From contig CAKKNE010000004.1 in assembly GCA_918797485.1 (NCBI GenBank), positions 3,038,001 through 3,102,000 on the forward strand: a stretch of 64,000 bases of DNA, read 5' to 3'. The DNA comes from Pelagomonas calceolata. Lineage: Eukaryota > Sar > Pelagophyceae > Pelagomonadales > Pelagomonadaceae. This document shows, piece by piece, positions 18,927 to 27,328 of the stretch (positions are counted from its first letter, which is position 1; the number at the start of each line of letters is the position of its first letter). The notes beneath the pieces are model-generated. The model was not told where the DNA came from. It did no database searches and saw only the letters and a list, made by a program, of their open reading frames with translations. The translations under genes and the position numbers were made by a program.

Positions 18927-20912
18927 ATGTCCAAGGAAGTCACGGTGACCTTCCAGGGCGAGCTCGGCATCGAGCTGAACGTCGACCGCGCCAGCGGCAC
19001 GGTGCGCATCAAGCGGGCCGAGGCCGACAGCCCGGCGAAGCCGCACGAGGGCGCCGCGCTCCGTTCCATCAATGGCAGGCCCGTCGGGAGGATCGACAAC
19101 AAGGCCGCGTGGCTCGCACTCGTGGAGCGTCTCAAGGCGCCGGCGCGGCCGCTCGTGCTGGCGCTCGCGGTGCCGGAGGACCCGGTCCAGCGCGCGCGGG
19201 CGGAGCTCGACGCGCTCGCGGCGTCCGCCAAGGCCGAGGCCGAGGCCGCGGCCGCCGCGAGCGCCCCGGCGCCAACGCGTGGACGGCGGCGGCGCTCGCG
19301 CTCGAGCTCGTCGAGCGTCTCGTCGAGCGACGACGAGGCCCGCCGCCGCAAGAAGAAGGCCATGAAGAAGGAGAAGCGCCAAAAGAAGGAGAAGAAGAAG
19401 AAAAAGCAGCGCCGCCACTCGTCGTCGTCGTCGCGGAGCCGCTCCCATTCGCCGAAGCGCGCCCGGCAGGACTCCGGCAGCGGCGCGGCGCTCGACGACC
19501 TATTGGGCGAGCCGGGCGTCGCCACCGCGCCGCCGCCCAGACCTCCGTCTCCATCGCGCTCGCGCTCGCGCTCGCACTCGCCGCGGCAACGGCGCAAGTC
19601 ATCCCCTCAGAAACCTCATGGCCCCTCACATCGAATGCGGGGCGTCTGCCAGTGGTTCGACAAAAAACACGGCTTCATCAAGCCCGACGGCGGCGGCGCC
19701 GACGTGTTCATGCACCAGACGGACCTTCGGAGCGGCACGGAAATTACGGAAGGTGATCATGTCGAATTCGGCACAGCGGACTACAAGGGGCGGGAGAAGG
19801 CCGTCGACGTCATCAAGGTGGACCCTGCCCCAACACATCGAAGGCAGGGCGTCTGCCAGTGGTTCGACCCCGAAAGAAAGAAAGGCTTTATCACGCCCGA
19901 CGGCGGCGGCGCCGACGTGTTTGTGCACCAGACGGGCCTGCGGAGCGGCACGGAAATTACGAAAGGTGATCATGTCGAATTCGGCACAGTGGACCAAGTG
20001 GACGGCGGACGGCGGCGGCGGCGGCAGACTAAGGCTGTGGACGTCATCAAGGTGGGCCCTGCCGCGGTGATCGCGCCCGCGCGTCCTCTCGTCGACACGG
20101 CGGAGTCGGCACCGACGGAAACCGCGCCGAAGGGCCCTTCCCTCGTAGAACTGGCCGGTCGTGCGGCGCGCGACGCCAGGTCACCGCGGTCGCGGTCGCG
20201 GTCGCGCCGGCGGTCGCGCCGGCGCTCACCTTCGAGGAGTGGCTCCCGCTCGCGGTCGCGGGGCCGCCGCCGCGACCGGCCGCCAACCAGCGCCCGGCGG
20301 CACCGCGGCGTCTACCGCGACGCTAAAGGCCATGAGTTGAAGAGATATGGCTTCATCACTGCGGATGTTGGTCCCACGGACATCTTCATGCACCTCGACG
20401 ACGTCCGGGAGGGCCATGTTGTCAAGAACGGGGATTCGGTGGAGTACACTGTCGTTCCCTGTCGGAAATCAGGCAAGGAGCGAGCCGCTGACGTCGTCAA
20501 GCTCCCTTCGTGGGTGCCCGACGGCACCATCGCCGCGCGGACGAAGAAAATGCTGGCGGGAGATCATTTTACGGGAGATCGTTTTTTTACGGGATATCAT
20601 AGTATCAAGGCGCAGTTCGACGACGGCACGCTGACGGTGCGGACGCTACGTGCCGCGGTAGCGGAATCCCTCGGCGTCGAGGAGGCTGCCGTCAAGAAAG
20701 TGGTGAAGCAGACCCTCACAGCCGCGCTCGAGGCGGCGAAGGCACGGTCGCCGCCTCAACCGCCGCCCTCCGAGGTGTCCGACGACTCCGGCGCCGCGGC
20801 ACCGGCGCTGGTGATCGACGTCGGCAGCCCGCGGAAGCGCGACCGATCTCGCGGGCGCGCGCCGACCGTCGACGCCGAGCTCTCGACGAAGCGCCGGAGT
20901 AGGCACTCCTGA
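18927..20912 (+). CDS. PDZ - RS tract - three cold-shock domains - DEK_C-like protein
   Basis: A 661-residue protein of unusual architecture. Residues about 4-82 form a PDZ-like domain (LGIELNVDRASGTVRIKRAE, GAALRSINGRPVGRIDN). A Lys/Arg/Ser tract follows (SRSSSSSVSSS, KKEKRQKKEKKKKKQ, SRSRSRSHSP). Three cold-shock domains follow: two near-identical (GVCQWFDKKHGFIKPDGGGA; DVFMHQTDLRSG) and a diverged third (YGFITADVGPTDIFMHLDD). A second RS tract separates CSD2 and CSD3. Near the C-terminus LTVRTLRAAVAESLGVEEAA resembles a DEK_C domain. CSDs bind single-stranded nucleic acid and RS tracts occur in splicing factors, so a nuclear RNA role is likely. First of three neighbouring PDZ-RS genes. Confidence 0.75.
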   Translation: MSKEVTVTFQGELGIELNVDRASGTVRIKRAEADSPAKPHEGAALRSINGRPVGRIDNKAAWLALVERLKAPARPLVLALAVPEDPVQRARAELDALAASAKAEAEAAAAASAPAPTRGRRRRSRSSSSSVSSSDDEARRRKKKAMKKEKRQKKEKKKKKQRRHSSSSSRSRSHSPKRARQDSGSGAALDDLLGEPGVATAPPPRPPSPSRSRSRSHSPRQRRKSSPQKPHGPSHRMRGVCQWFDKKHGFIKPDGGGADVFMHQTDLRSGTEITEGDHVEFGTADYKGREKAVDVIKVDPAPTHRRQGVCQWFDPERKKGFITPDGGGADVFVHQTGLRSGTEITKGDHVEFGTVDQVDGGRRRRRQTKAVDVIKVGPAAVIAPARPLVDTAESAPTETAPKGPSLVELAGRAARDARSPRSRSRSRRRSRRRSPSRSGSRSRSRGRRRDRPPTSARRHRGVYRDAKGHELKRYGFITADVGPTDIFMHLDDVREGHVVKNGDSVEYTVVPCRKSGKERAADVVKLPSWVPDGTIAARTKKMLAGDHFTGDRFFTGYHSIKAQFDDGTLTVRTLRAAVAESLGVEEAAVKKVVKQTLTAALEAAKARSPPQPPPSEVSDDSGAAAPALVIDVGSPRKRDRSRGRAPTVDAELSTKRRSRHS

Positions 20913-20943
20913 GAATTTTGAACTGTTAATTGTAGAGTTACCA

Positions 20944-21018
20944 TAGTACTACTAGTAGAAGAAGTACTACTAGGCTACAAGCACCTTACAACGGAGGAAG
21001 ATCCCCCACTAGTAGTAC
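20944..21018. repeat. Clustered TACTACTAG inverted/direct repeats
   Basis: AGTACTACTAGTAG, then AAGTACTACTAGG, then, about 35 bp on, the inverse CCACTAGTAGTACGG. It lies in the gap between two PDZ-RS genes, in the 3' flank of the first. Confidence 0.5.
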
Positions 21019-21073
21019 GGACCTCGAGCGCTTCGTCCATTTCGGGCTGCAAACGAACAGCGCACGCATTCGA

Positions 21074-21096
21074 GCTAGCGGCTGTAAGATACTAGG
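21074..21096 (-). promoter_or_regulatory. CTAG promoter palindrome, copy 6
   Basis: GCTAGCGGCTGTAAGATACTAGG split as GCTAGCGG, CTG, TAAGATACTAG; one base differs from consensus. It lies 151 bp upstream of ATG 21247. Confidence 0.55.
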
Positions 21097-21246
21097 CATC
21101 CCGCCAAGCTGCTTGTGTGGCCTTTTGCCCCCGCGCTGCTTAAGCAGGTGTACGCACAGGCCAGCATCGCTTCTGCGCGCGCAGAACAGCGCAAAGCAAA
21201 AGGAACGGGCTCAGCCTTGAGCCACAGCGGAAGCAGTAGCAGCATC

Positions 21247-23082
21247 ATGGATCTCATCTTCCACGGCCCCTTGGGCATGGAGTTGTCATTAAATAAAAGT
21301 ACCGGCGTGGCGCGCGTCAAGGCCGCGGAACAAGACAGTCCGGCGCAGCTCGTCGTGGGCCGCGCGCTGACGGCGATCGAGGGCGTGCCCGTCGGCGAGA
21401 TCCGGGACAAGAAATCGTGGCTCGCCGTCGTGGCGATGCTCCAAGCGCCGGAGCGGCCGCTGTCGCTGACGTTCGAGGCGCCCGCGGTCTCGCCGGAGGA
21501 GCCGGTCCAGCCGGTGCAGCGCGCGCGGGCGGAGCTGGATGCGCTCGCGGCGTCCGCCAAGGCCGCGGCGGAGCAAGCCGAGGCCGAGGCCACGGCCGTT
21601 GCGAGCGCCCCGGCGCCGGCGCGCGGACGGCAGGCCGTAAACCGCGCCGGCGTGAGGTTCGGGCCGCGGAGCCGGAGCCCGAGCCCGGAGCTCACGTGCT
21701 CGCAGTGCGGTTCGCGTGGTTCGCGAGCTGATGGCTTCTTCAATGGTACACACGGTTACCGGGGCCTATTTTGCAGCGAAGACTGCAAGGCCAAGAGCCT
21801 GGGACGCTCGGACCTCGAGAGGGCCTCCACGCGGCGAGCGCCCGCGGCTTCGTCATCGCGGCGGCGGCGCTCGCGCTCGCGCTCGCCGCGGCGACGGCGC
21901 GAATCGTCGCCGCCGGGCCGCGTGGTCGCTGCGGAGAAGGCCGAGGCAACGGCCGCCGAGAGCGTGCCGGCGCCGACCCGCGGACGGCAGGCCTTCAAAC
22001 CCGGCGTGAGGTTCGGGCCGCGGAGCCGGAGCCCGAGCCCGGAGCTCACATGCGCGCAGTGCGGCCGCACGGGCACGCGAGTTGATGGGTTCAAAAGTAT
22101 GGGTACGAGAGCCGTTTGTAGCGAAGCCTGCAAGGCCGCCTGCAAGGCCGAGAGTGTGGCCCGCTCCAAGCCTTCAGGCCGTGGCCTGCGACCGCCTTCG
22201 CCGCCCGGCCTGGGAGAGCGACCGACGCGTCGGCACCTCGTCGCCGCGGCGGAGGCGGCACCTGCGCCGCAGCCACCGGTCGAGTCGGAGCCGGCGGGGG
22301 CGCCGCGTCCACCCAGTGACGCCGAGATCTACGACATGGTCTTAGCGCGTGAGAAGGCCAGAATTGTGAAAGACTATGCTGCGGCCGACCGCTTGCGGGC
22401 CGAGATGGCCACCGCAGGCTTAAGCGTCGTATACCGCGACGAGACGGGCCGCGAGGGCCGCGAAGCCAAAAAGTGCGGGGCCTTGACGTGGTCCACCGTC
22501 GACGGGCGTACAGGCCCGCCGGCGCTGAGCACGGCCGAGATCGAGTCCCGCCTTCGTGCGTGGCTTCACGCGCGTGACGTCGACCAGAACCCTAGTCGCG
22601 CCACGGACCTGCTCGCGGATTGTAAAGCTCGCGGCATCGGGACGAGCGCGAGCATTTGGTTCACCGCACAAGCGTCCGGCCCGTTGCCGTCCTTGGTGCG
22701 CGAGGCTTCCGTCGGCCGCGGCCCAAGCGACGAGTACATCAGAGAGCGCCTGTTCGCGCGGTTCCAAGCGATTCAGGTCCGGGACCTAAATCGAGCCGAC
22801 GGCATCTTAGACGAGCTTCAGCGGGCCGGCGTGCGTATTGAGTTCGTGGGCGAAGGTTACAGCAGGGTGGCGACGTGGCGGACGCCCGACGGTCGTTCTG
22901 GACCGAGGCCGCCCGACGACGGAACGATCTTCGACATGGTGCTGCAGCGGGAGAAGGCGCGCATCCACAGCGATTTTAGGACCGGAGACCGCATCGCCTG
23001 CGAGCTCAACGCGTCTGGCGTCTTCATCGAGAACCGCGACGCGGCGGGCCGGCAGGACCTTTCGGGCGGCGCCCACACCTAG
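21247..23082 (+). CDS. PDZ - zinc finger/RS - CysRS-tail-like repeat protein
   Basis: A 611-residue protein. Residues 1-78 repeat the PDZ-like domain of the neighbours (IFHGPLGMELSLNKSTG, VVGRALTAIEGVPVGEIRD). Two Cys4 fingers follow (TCSQCGSRG ... FCSEDC; TCAQCGRTG ... VCSEAC), each linked to an RS tract (SRRRRSRSRSPRRRR). The second half holds helical modules of the type MVLAREKARIVKDYAAADRL ... GLSVVYRD ... TWSTVDGRTGP, repeated at least three times. This pattern (helix pair rich in AR, KD, AD.LR, then a small beta unit ending in Trp) strongly resembles the C-terminal anticodon-binding tail of cysteinyl-tRNA synthetase. An RNA-binding role is inferred. ATG 21247 precedes the PDZ directly. 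Confidence 0.7.
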   Translation: MDLIFHGPLGMELSLNKSTGVARVKAAEQDSPAQLVVGRALTAIEGVPVGEIRDKKSWLAVVAMLQAPERPLSLTFEAPAVSPEEPVQPVQRARAELDALAASAKAAAEQAEAEATAVASAPAPARGRQAVNRAGVRFGPRSRSPSPELTCSQCGSRGSRADGFFNGTHGYRGLFCSEDCKAKSLGRSDLERASTRRAPAASSSRRRRSRSRSPRRRRESSPPGRVVAAEKAEATAAESVPAPTRGRQAFKPGVRFGPRSRSPSPELTCAQCGRTGTRVDGFKSMGTRAVCSEACKAACKAESVARSKPSGRGLRPPSPPGLGERPTRRHLVAAAEAAPAPQPPVESEPAGAPRPPSDAEIYDMVLAREKARIVKDYAAADRLRAEMATAGLSVVYRDETGREGREAKKCGALTWSTVDGRTGPPALSTAEIESRLRAWLHARDVDQNPSRATDLLADCKARGIGTSASIWFTAQASGPLPSLVREASVGRGPSDEYIRERLFARFQAIQVRDLNRADGILDELQRAGVRIEFVGEGYSRVATWRTPDGRSGPRPPDDGTIFDMVLQREKARIHSDFRTGDRIACELNASGVFIENRDAAGRQDLSGGAHT

Positions 23083-23134
23083 CATTGTGTAAAGACATGA
23101 AGTTTGTCACGGTACTTACACAATCAACCCGCGG

Positions 23135-24875
23135 CTAGAAGCCGTCGGAGGACGAAGCCTCGGACGGCGCTGGCGCTGCGGCGACGAGATGGCGCCGCGT
23201 CGGCCGCTGTCCCAGGCCCGGCGGCGAAGGCGGTCGCGGCCGCTTCCCGGGCGCCGTGTCGTGGCGACTGCGGCGCGGCGAGCGCGAGCGCGACCGCTTT
23301 CGGTCCAACGACGGCATCGGACCAGACAGGCCGTTGGGACCGGCGGTGTACCAACCCTGGCCCGGTGCGACGCGGACACCGCGTGCAGCTAGATCGGCCC
23401 GCAGCTCATGGCTCAGGCGCATATTGTCCTCACGTGCCCGCACCCACTCGCGAAGTCTGGCGTCGATTTCTCGCTCGCTCATTTTGGGGGGACCGGTTCG
23501 TCCGTCGATAGTGAACCAGCGCAGCGCGCCGCGCCCTGCGCTCGGGACCGGAGGCGCGGCCGGCGTGTCGCCCTCCAAGGACGGCATAGGACCGCGCTGC
23601 CCATGTGCGGTGAACCACTGTCCGCCCGCACTGTTCCAATTTTCGCTTCTCCCGATGCCGCGTGCTGCACACTCCGCGAGCAGGTCCCGGGTGCGACTAT
23701 GGTTCTGGTCGACGTCGCGCGCCCTGATCCACGCACGCAGGCGTGATTCGATCTCGACCGTGCTGAGCGACGGCGGCCCGGTCCTACCGTCGTTGGTGTA
23801 CCACGTCACGGCCCCGCGGCTTTTGTCGGGGCGGCCCGTCGCGTCGCGGTATACGACGGTTAAGCCTGCGGCGGCCATCTCGGCTCGCATGCGGTCGGCC
23901 GTCGCGTAGTCTCTCGCAATTCTGGCCTTTTCGCGCCTGTGTGGCGTAGATTAAAATTCAAATACCGGGGACGGATTTGGGCACTGACTCTTGCGCTAAG
24001 ACCATGTCGAAGATCGCATCGTCATCGGGTGGCTCTCTGATGTAATCGCCGGTCGGACCGCGCGCCGCCGGCTCCGACTCGACCGGTGGCTGCGGCACGC
24101 GAGCCGACTCCGCCGCGGAGACGAGGTGCCGCCTCGTCGGCCGCTGTCCCAGGCCCGGTGGCGCCGTGTCGTGGCGATTGCGGCGCGGCGGCGACGTCTC
24201 GCGCCGTCGCCGCGGCGAGCGCGAACGCGAGCGCGAGCGCGAGCGCCGCGCTGACGAAGCCACGGGTACTCGCTCGCCGGGTCTACTATCGTCGGCGTGC
24301 AAAAATTGACACCGGTCGCCGTGCGGGCAAGGCCTCCCAGCGCTGTAATATCTGCACAACGCGCCCGTGTCTCGCGCGCAAGGCATCGGCCCCTCGCGAC
24401 TGGTGCCTGGTATCCACCACCTGGCTTTGTTGTGATTAACGCCAGCTAATGTCAGCTCTTTTTCAATCGCGTCGGCGGTGCGGTAGTCCTTGGCCATGCG
24501 CGCCCGCTCCCTCGCGAGGAACCGCTCCTCGATATGTTCCGTGCTCAGAGCGCACTCCGCGCGTTCCGCGACCGGCTGGAGCTCCGCCCGCGCGCGTTCC
24601 TCCGCGGCGACAGGATCCTCCTCCGGCGGCGGGGCCGCGGGCGCCTCGAACGAGAGCGACAGCGGCCGCTCCGGCGCTTGGAGCTTTGCGACGACTGCCA
24701 GCCACGATTTCTTGTCGCGGATCTCGCCGACGGGTACACCCTCGATCGCCGTCAGCGCGCGACCGACCACAAGAAGCGCCGGGCTGTCGTGCTCGGCGGC
24801 CTTGACCCGTGGGACGCCGGCGCTTCGATCCAAGGACAGCTCCATGCCCAAGGGGCCGTGGAAGATGAGATCCAT
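23135..24875 (-). CDS. PDZ - CCCH finger - RS - CysRS-tail-like repeat protein
   Basis: Two exons, 24875-23989 and 23936-23135, about 562 residues. Residues 1-78 are nearly identical in pattern to the PDZ of the 21247 gene. A CysRS-tail-like module follows (ARERARMAKDYRTADAIEKE), then a CCCH zinc finger CRYYSAGRPCPHGDRCQFLH (C-x8-C-x5-C-x3-H), a typical RNA-binding finger, then RS tracts and PPGLGQRPTRRHLV, a phrase also present in the 21247 protein. Exon 2 carries more modules (RMRAEMAAAGLTVVYRD, DGRTGPP, GQGWYTAGPNG). The join AQE|REKARIARDY restores the paralogue's sequence. It is convergent with the 21247 gene, so the pair is an inverted duplication with divergence. Confidence 0.7.
23937..23988 (-). 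other. Short intron in the PDZ-CCCH gene
   Basis: 52 bp, phase 2, donor GTCAGTGCCC, acceptor CTACGCCACACAG. The acceptor end is introner-like. The uninterrupted paralogue at 21247 lacks an intron at this position, so it was probably gained after duplication (or lost there). Confidence 0.65.
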
Positions 24876-25091
24876 CGCAGCGTCGCAGCGGTAGCGGCCC
24901 TCGCAGCTCGGGGGAATGTACGAGAGAGCAGCTCTCCTGTGCCTTTTTTTTTCTAGCGTCCTGTCCGTCTACGCGCGGCTCAAAACCTCCACGGTTTTTC
25001 AGCACTGCAGTGCGGGTCCCTGAGGCCTTGCGTGCAAGCCTGACGAATTTTAGAGTGCGAGTACGGCTTGCAAGAGGACTTGAGGCTGCGT

Positions 25092-25113
25092 GCTAGTGAC
25101 TTACACCGCTAGC
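25092..25113 (+). promoter_or_regulatory. CTAG promoter palindrome, copy 7
   Basis: GCTAGTGACTTAC, AC, CGCTAGC, one mismatch. In the divergent gap between the PDZ-CCCH gene (217 bp) and citrate synthase (174 bp). Nothing else was seen in 24876-25286. Confidence 0.55.
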
Positions 25114-25286
25114 TAAGTTTGCATTAATTTTTGCCTGCGTTTTTCACGCATACGGCTGCCAATCCGCCTAAAATTTAGCACACGCTGCCCTGTCGCATCG
25201 CCGTCGACGTAGCGCCAGCGCTTTTGCAGCGAACGCGTCAGTGAAGGTACACAGAGCATTTGCCCATTTGCAGCACTGCCAGCAAA

Positions 25287-26952
25287 ATGACTACGCGACG
25301 CATTGCCGACCTCGCGGCAGCAACGCATGTGACCGTGAGCGCCAGAGATGAGAACAACGGCGAGGAAATAACTATACAGCTCCCCATCGTGCGCGGCTCG
25401 GCCGGCGCGCCGGCCGTCGACATCTCTAGCTTGCCGGCGGCGACGGGTCTGTACACGCTCGACCCGGGCTTCGTCGCCACGGGCAGCTGCCGGAGCGCGA
25501 TCACCTTTATTGATGGGCCGGCGGGCGTTCTCCTGCACCGCGGCTACGGCATCGACGATCTAGCTGCGCGGTCGAGCTATCTCGAGGTCGTCTACCTCTT
25601 ACTCAACAACCGGCTCCCGGCGTCGCAGCGGCGCCTCGACCTGTTTACCGAGGAAGTGATACGGCGCATGTCCGTCGACCGGCGTTTGGAATCATTCATG
25701 AGCGGATTTCCCGACGACGCGCACCCCATGGCCGTCATGGTCGGCACCGTCGGCGCGTTGAGTGCGTTCTACCACGACTGTCGCGGCGTCAAGGCGATGA
25801 ACGAGAGCGAGCGCGCGCTGGCCGCCGTGAGGGTGGTTGCTAAATTACCGACGATCGCGGCGATGGCCTATAGGCACTCCGTGGGCCTGCCGTACGTCGC
25901 GCCGCGGCGCGGCAAGTCCTTCGCGGCGAACTTGCTGAACATGTGCTTCGCGTCGCCGCTGGATGGGGGCGAGTTCGTGGCGCCCCCTGCTGCCTTCGAG
26001 AAAGCTTTGGACGTCTTCCTGCTGCTGCACGCGGACCACGAGCAAAATGCCTCAACCGCAACAGTGCGCATGGCGGCGTCTTCCGAGGCGAACCCCTTCG
26101 CCTGCGTGGCCGCGGGCATCGCGAGTCTGTGGGGCCCGATGCACGGCGGCGCGAACGAGGCCTGCATCCGCATGCTCCGCGAGATCGGGAGCAAGGAGCG
26201 GATTCCCGAGTTCCTGGCGCGGGCCAAGGACAAGAACGACCCGTTCAAGCTCATGGGCTTCGGGCACCGCGCGTCGCAGCGTCGATGGCGTCCGTCAAGC
26301 TCCACGCCATCGATGCGATGGCTTCACGAAAGTTCCGTTCACGCAGGCGTCTACAGAAACATCGACCCGCGCGCCAAGGAAATGAAGAAGCTTGCCTTGG
26401 ATTGCATCGCCGAGTTCGAGCGGCGCAACTGCCAGGACCGCGACGCGTATGTGACTGCGTCGGCGCCTGTGACAGCGATGGGGGCGAACGCCGCGGGCTC
26501 GCCCAAACAGCTGCGCGAGCTCTTTCACTTGGCCGTCGAGCTCGAGAGGGCGGCGCTCGCGGATGATTATTTCGTGTCGCGGAAGTTGTTTCCCAACGTG
26601 GGCCGCGGCGCGAATTCAAAACGTCTGCTCGATGGCGTGGCGGGGCGTGACAGTACACACGCGCACGCAGGTCGACTACTACTCGGGCCTCGCCCTGACA
26701 GCCATGGGCATTCCGCTCACGCTGTTCACGTGCCTCTTCGCGGTCGGCCGGTCGGCGGGCTGGGTAGCGCAGTGGCTCGAGGCCTTAGCAGAGCCGAAGC
26801 GCCGCATCTCGCGGCCGCGCCAGGTCTACGTGGGCGAGACGCGGCGGCCGTACCCCGACGTCCGCGCGCGCGAGCTCAACGGCCGCCCGAACCTCAAGCG
26901 GAGCTTCACGGACTCGACGCAGGACGAGCAGGACTTCGGCTATTTCTTCTAG
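25287..26952 (+). CDS. Citrate synthase, bacterial GltA-like type
   Basis: Three exons, 25287-26268, 26347-26597 and 26671-26952, about 504 residues. Citrate synthase condenses acetyl-CoA and oxaloacetate. Family blocks are visible: YTLDPGFVATGSCRSAITFIDG, GVLLHRGYGIDDL, LLLHADHEQNAST (catalytic His), GPMHGGANEA, LMGFGHRVYRNIDPRAKEM (catalytic His), and VDYYSGLALTAMGIP with RSAGWVAQW. The type is that of GltA and plant peroxisomal enzymes, not the mitochondrial animal type. The N-terminus MTTRRIADLAAATHVTV has no clear mitochondrial presequence and does not fit the PTS2 spacing; the C-terminus has no SKL. Location is therefore open. Both joins restore conserved sequence exactly. Confidence 0.85.
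26269..26346 (+). other. Introner-like GC-AG intron, citrate synthase intron 1
   Basis: 78 bp. The only junction restoring GHRVYRN is CACC|GCGCGTCG...TTCACGCAG|GCGTC, so the donor is GC. It contains CGTCGATGGCGT and CTCCACGCCATCGATG, the introner core palindrome. It is also divisible by three and stop-free. Confidence 0.7.
26598..26670 (+). other. Introner-like intron, citrate synthase intron 2
   Basis: 73 bp GT-AG intron in phase 0, GTGGGCCGCG...GCGCACGCAG. It contains GAATTCAAAACGTC and TGCTCGATGGCGTGG, shared with the element at 37888-37976. Confidence 0.75.
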
Positions 26953-27039
26953 CCAGCTGCCTTCTGTATCCCTCCCCCATTTCTTTCGGCGCCCTATGGA
27001 GTCGCGCGCACGCGGTCTAAGTTATATTTACCTAACGCA

Positions 27040-27052
27040 GCAAGACACTAGC
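27040..27052 (-). promoter_or_regulatory. CTAG element, half copy 8
   Basis: GCAAGACACTAGC matches only the long arm; the other arm is not recognisable. It lies 277 bp upstream of the ARP6 ATG; the remainder of 26953-27328 shows nothing else. Confidence 0.35.
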
Positions 27053-27328
27053 AATGACAAAAAGCTCGAGTCGCGCAATCAGGCAGCGCGTGCTACCTGC
27101 CGCCGCGTTTGCAAAGCTATCGATTAAAACCGCTACGCAAACGCGACGCATTCGCCTGGAACTCGGCAACCGCACGAGCATCACTTGTGGCTGCCTCCGC
27201 CAATAGCCCACTCACTGCTCCGGCGGCGACAGGGCGACAGGGCAAGCGCTGCACGGTGTACGCGCGGTCTATACTCCCGCGGGCGCACGCGAACAGCTGG
27301 CTGAGGCACGAGCATAAAGCGGTCAAAA

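Noticed and set aside
25287-25330. RI...H near the citrate synthase N-terminus as a PTS2 peroxisome signal
   Set aside because: The spacer between RI and H is seven residues, not the five required, and the C-terminus lacks PTS1.
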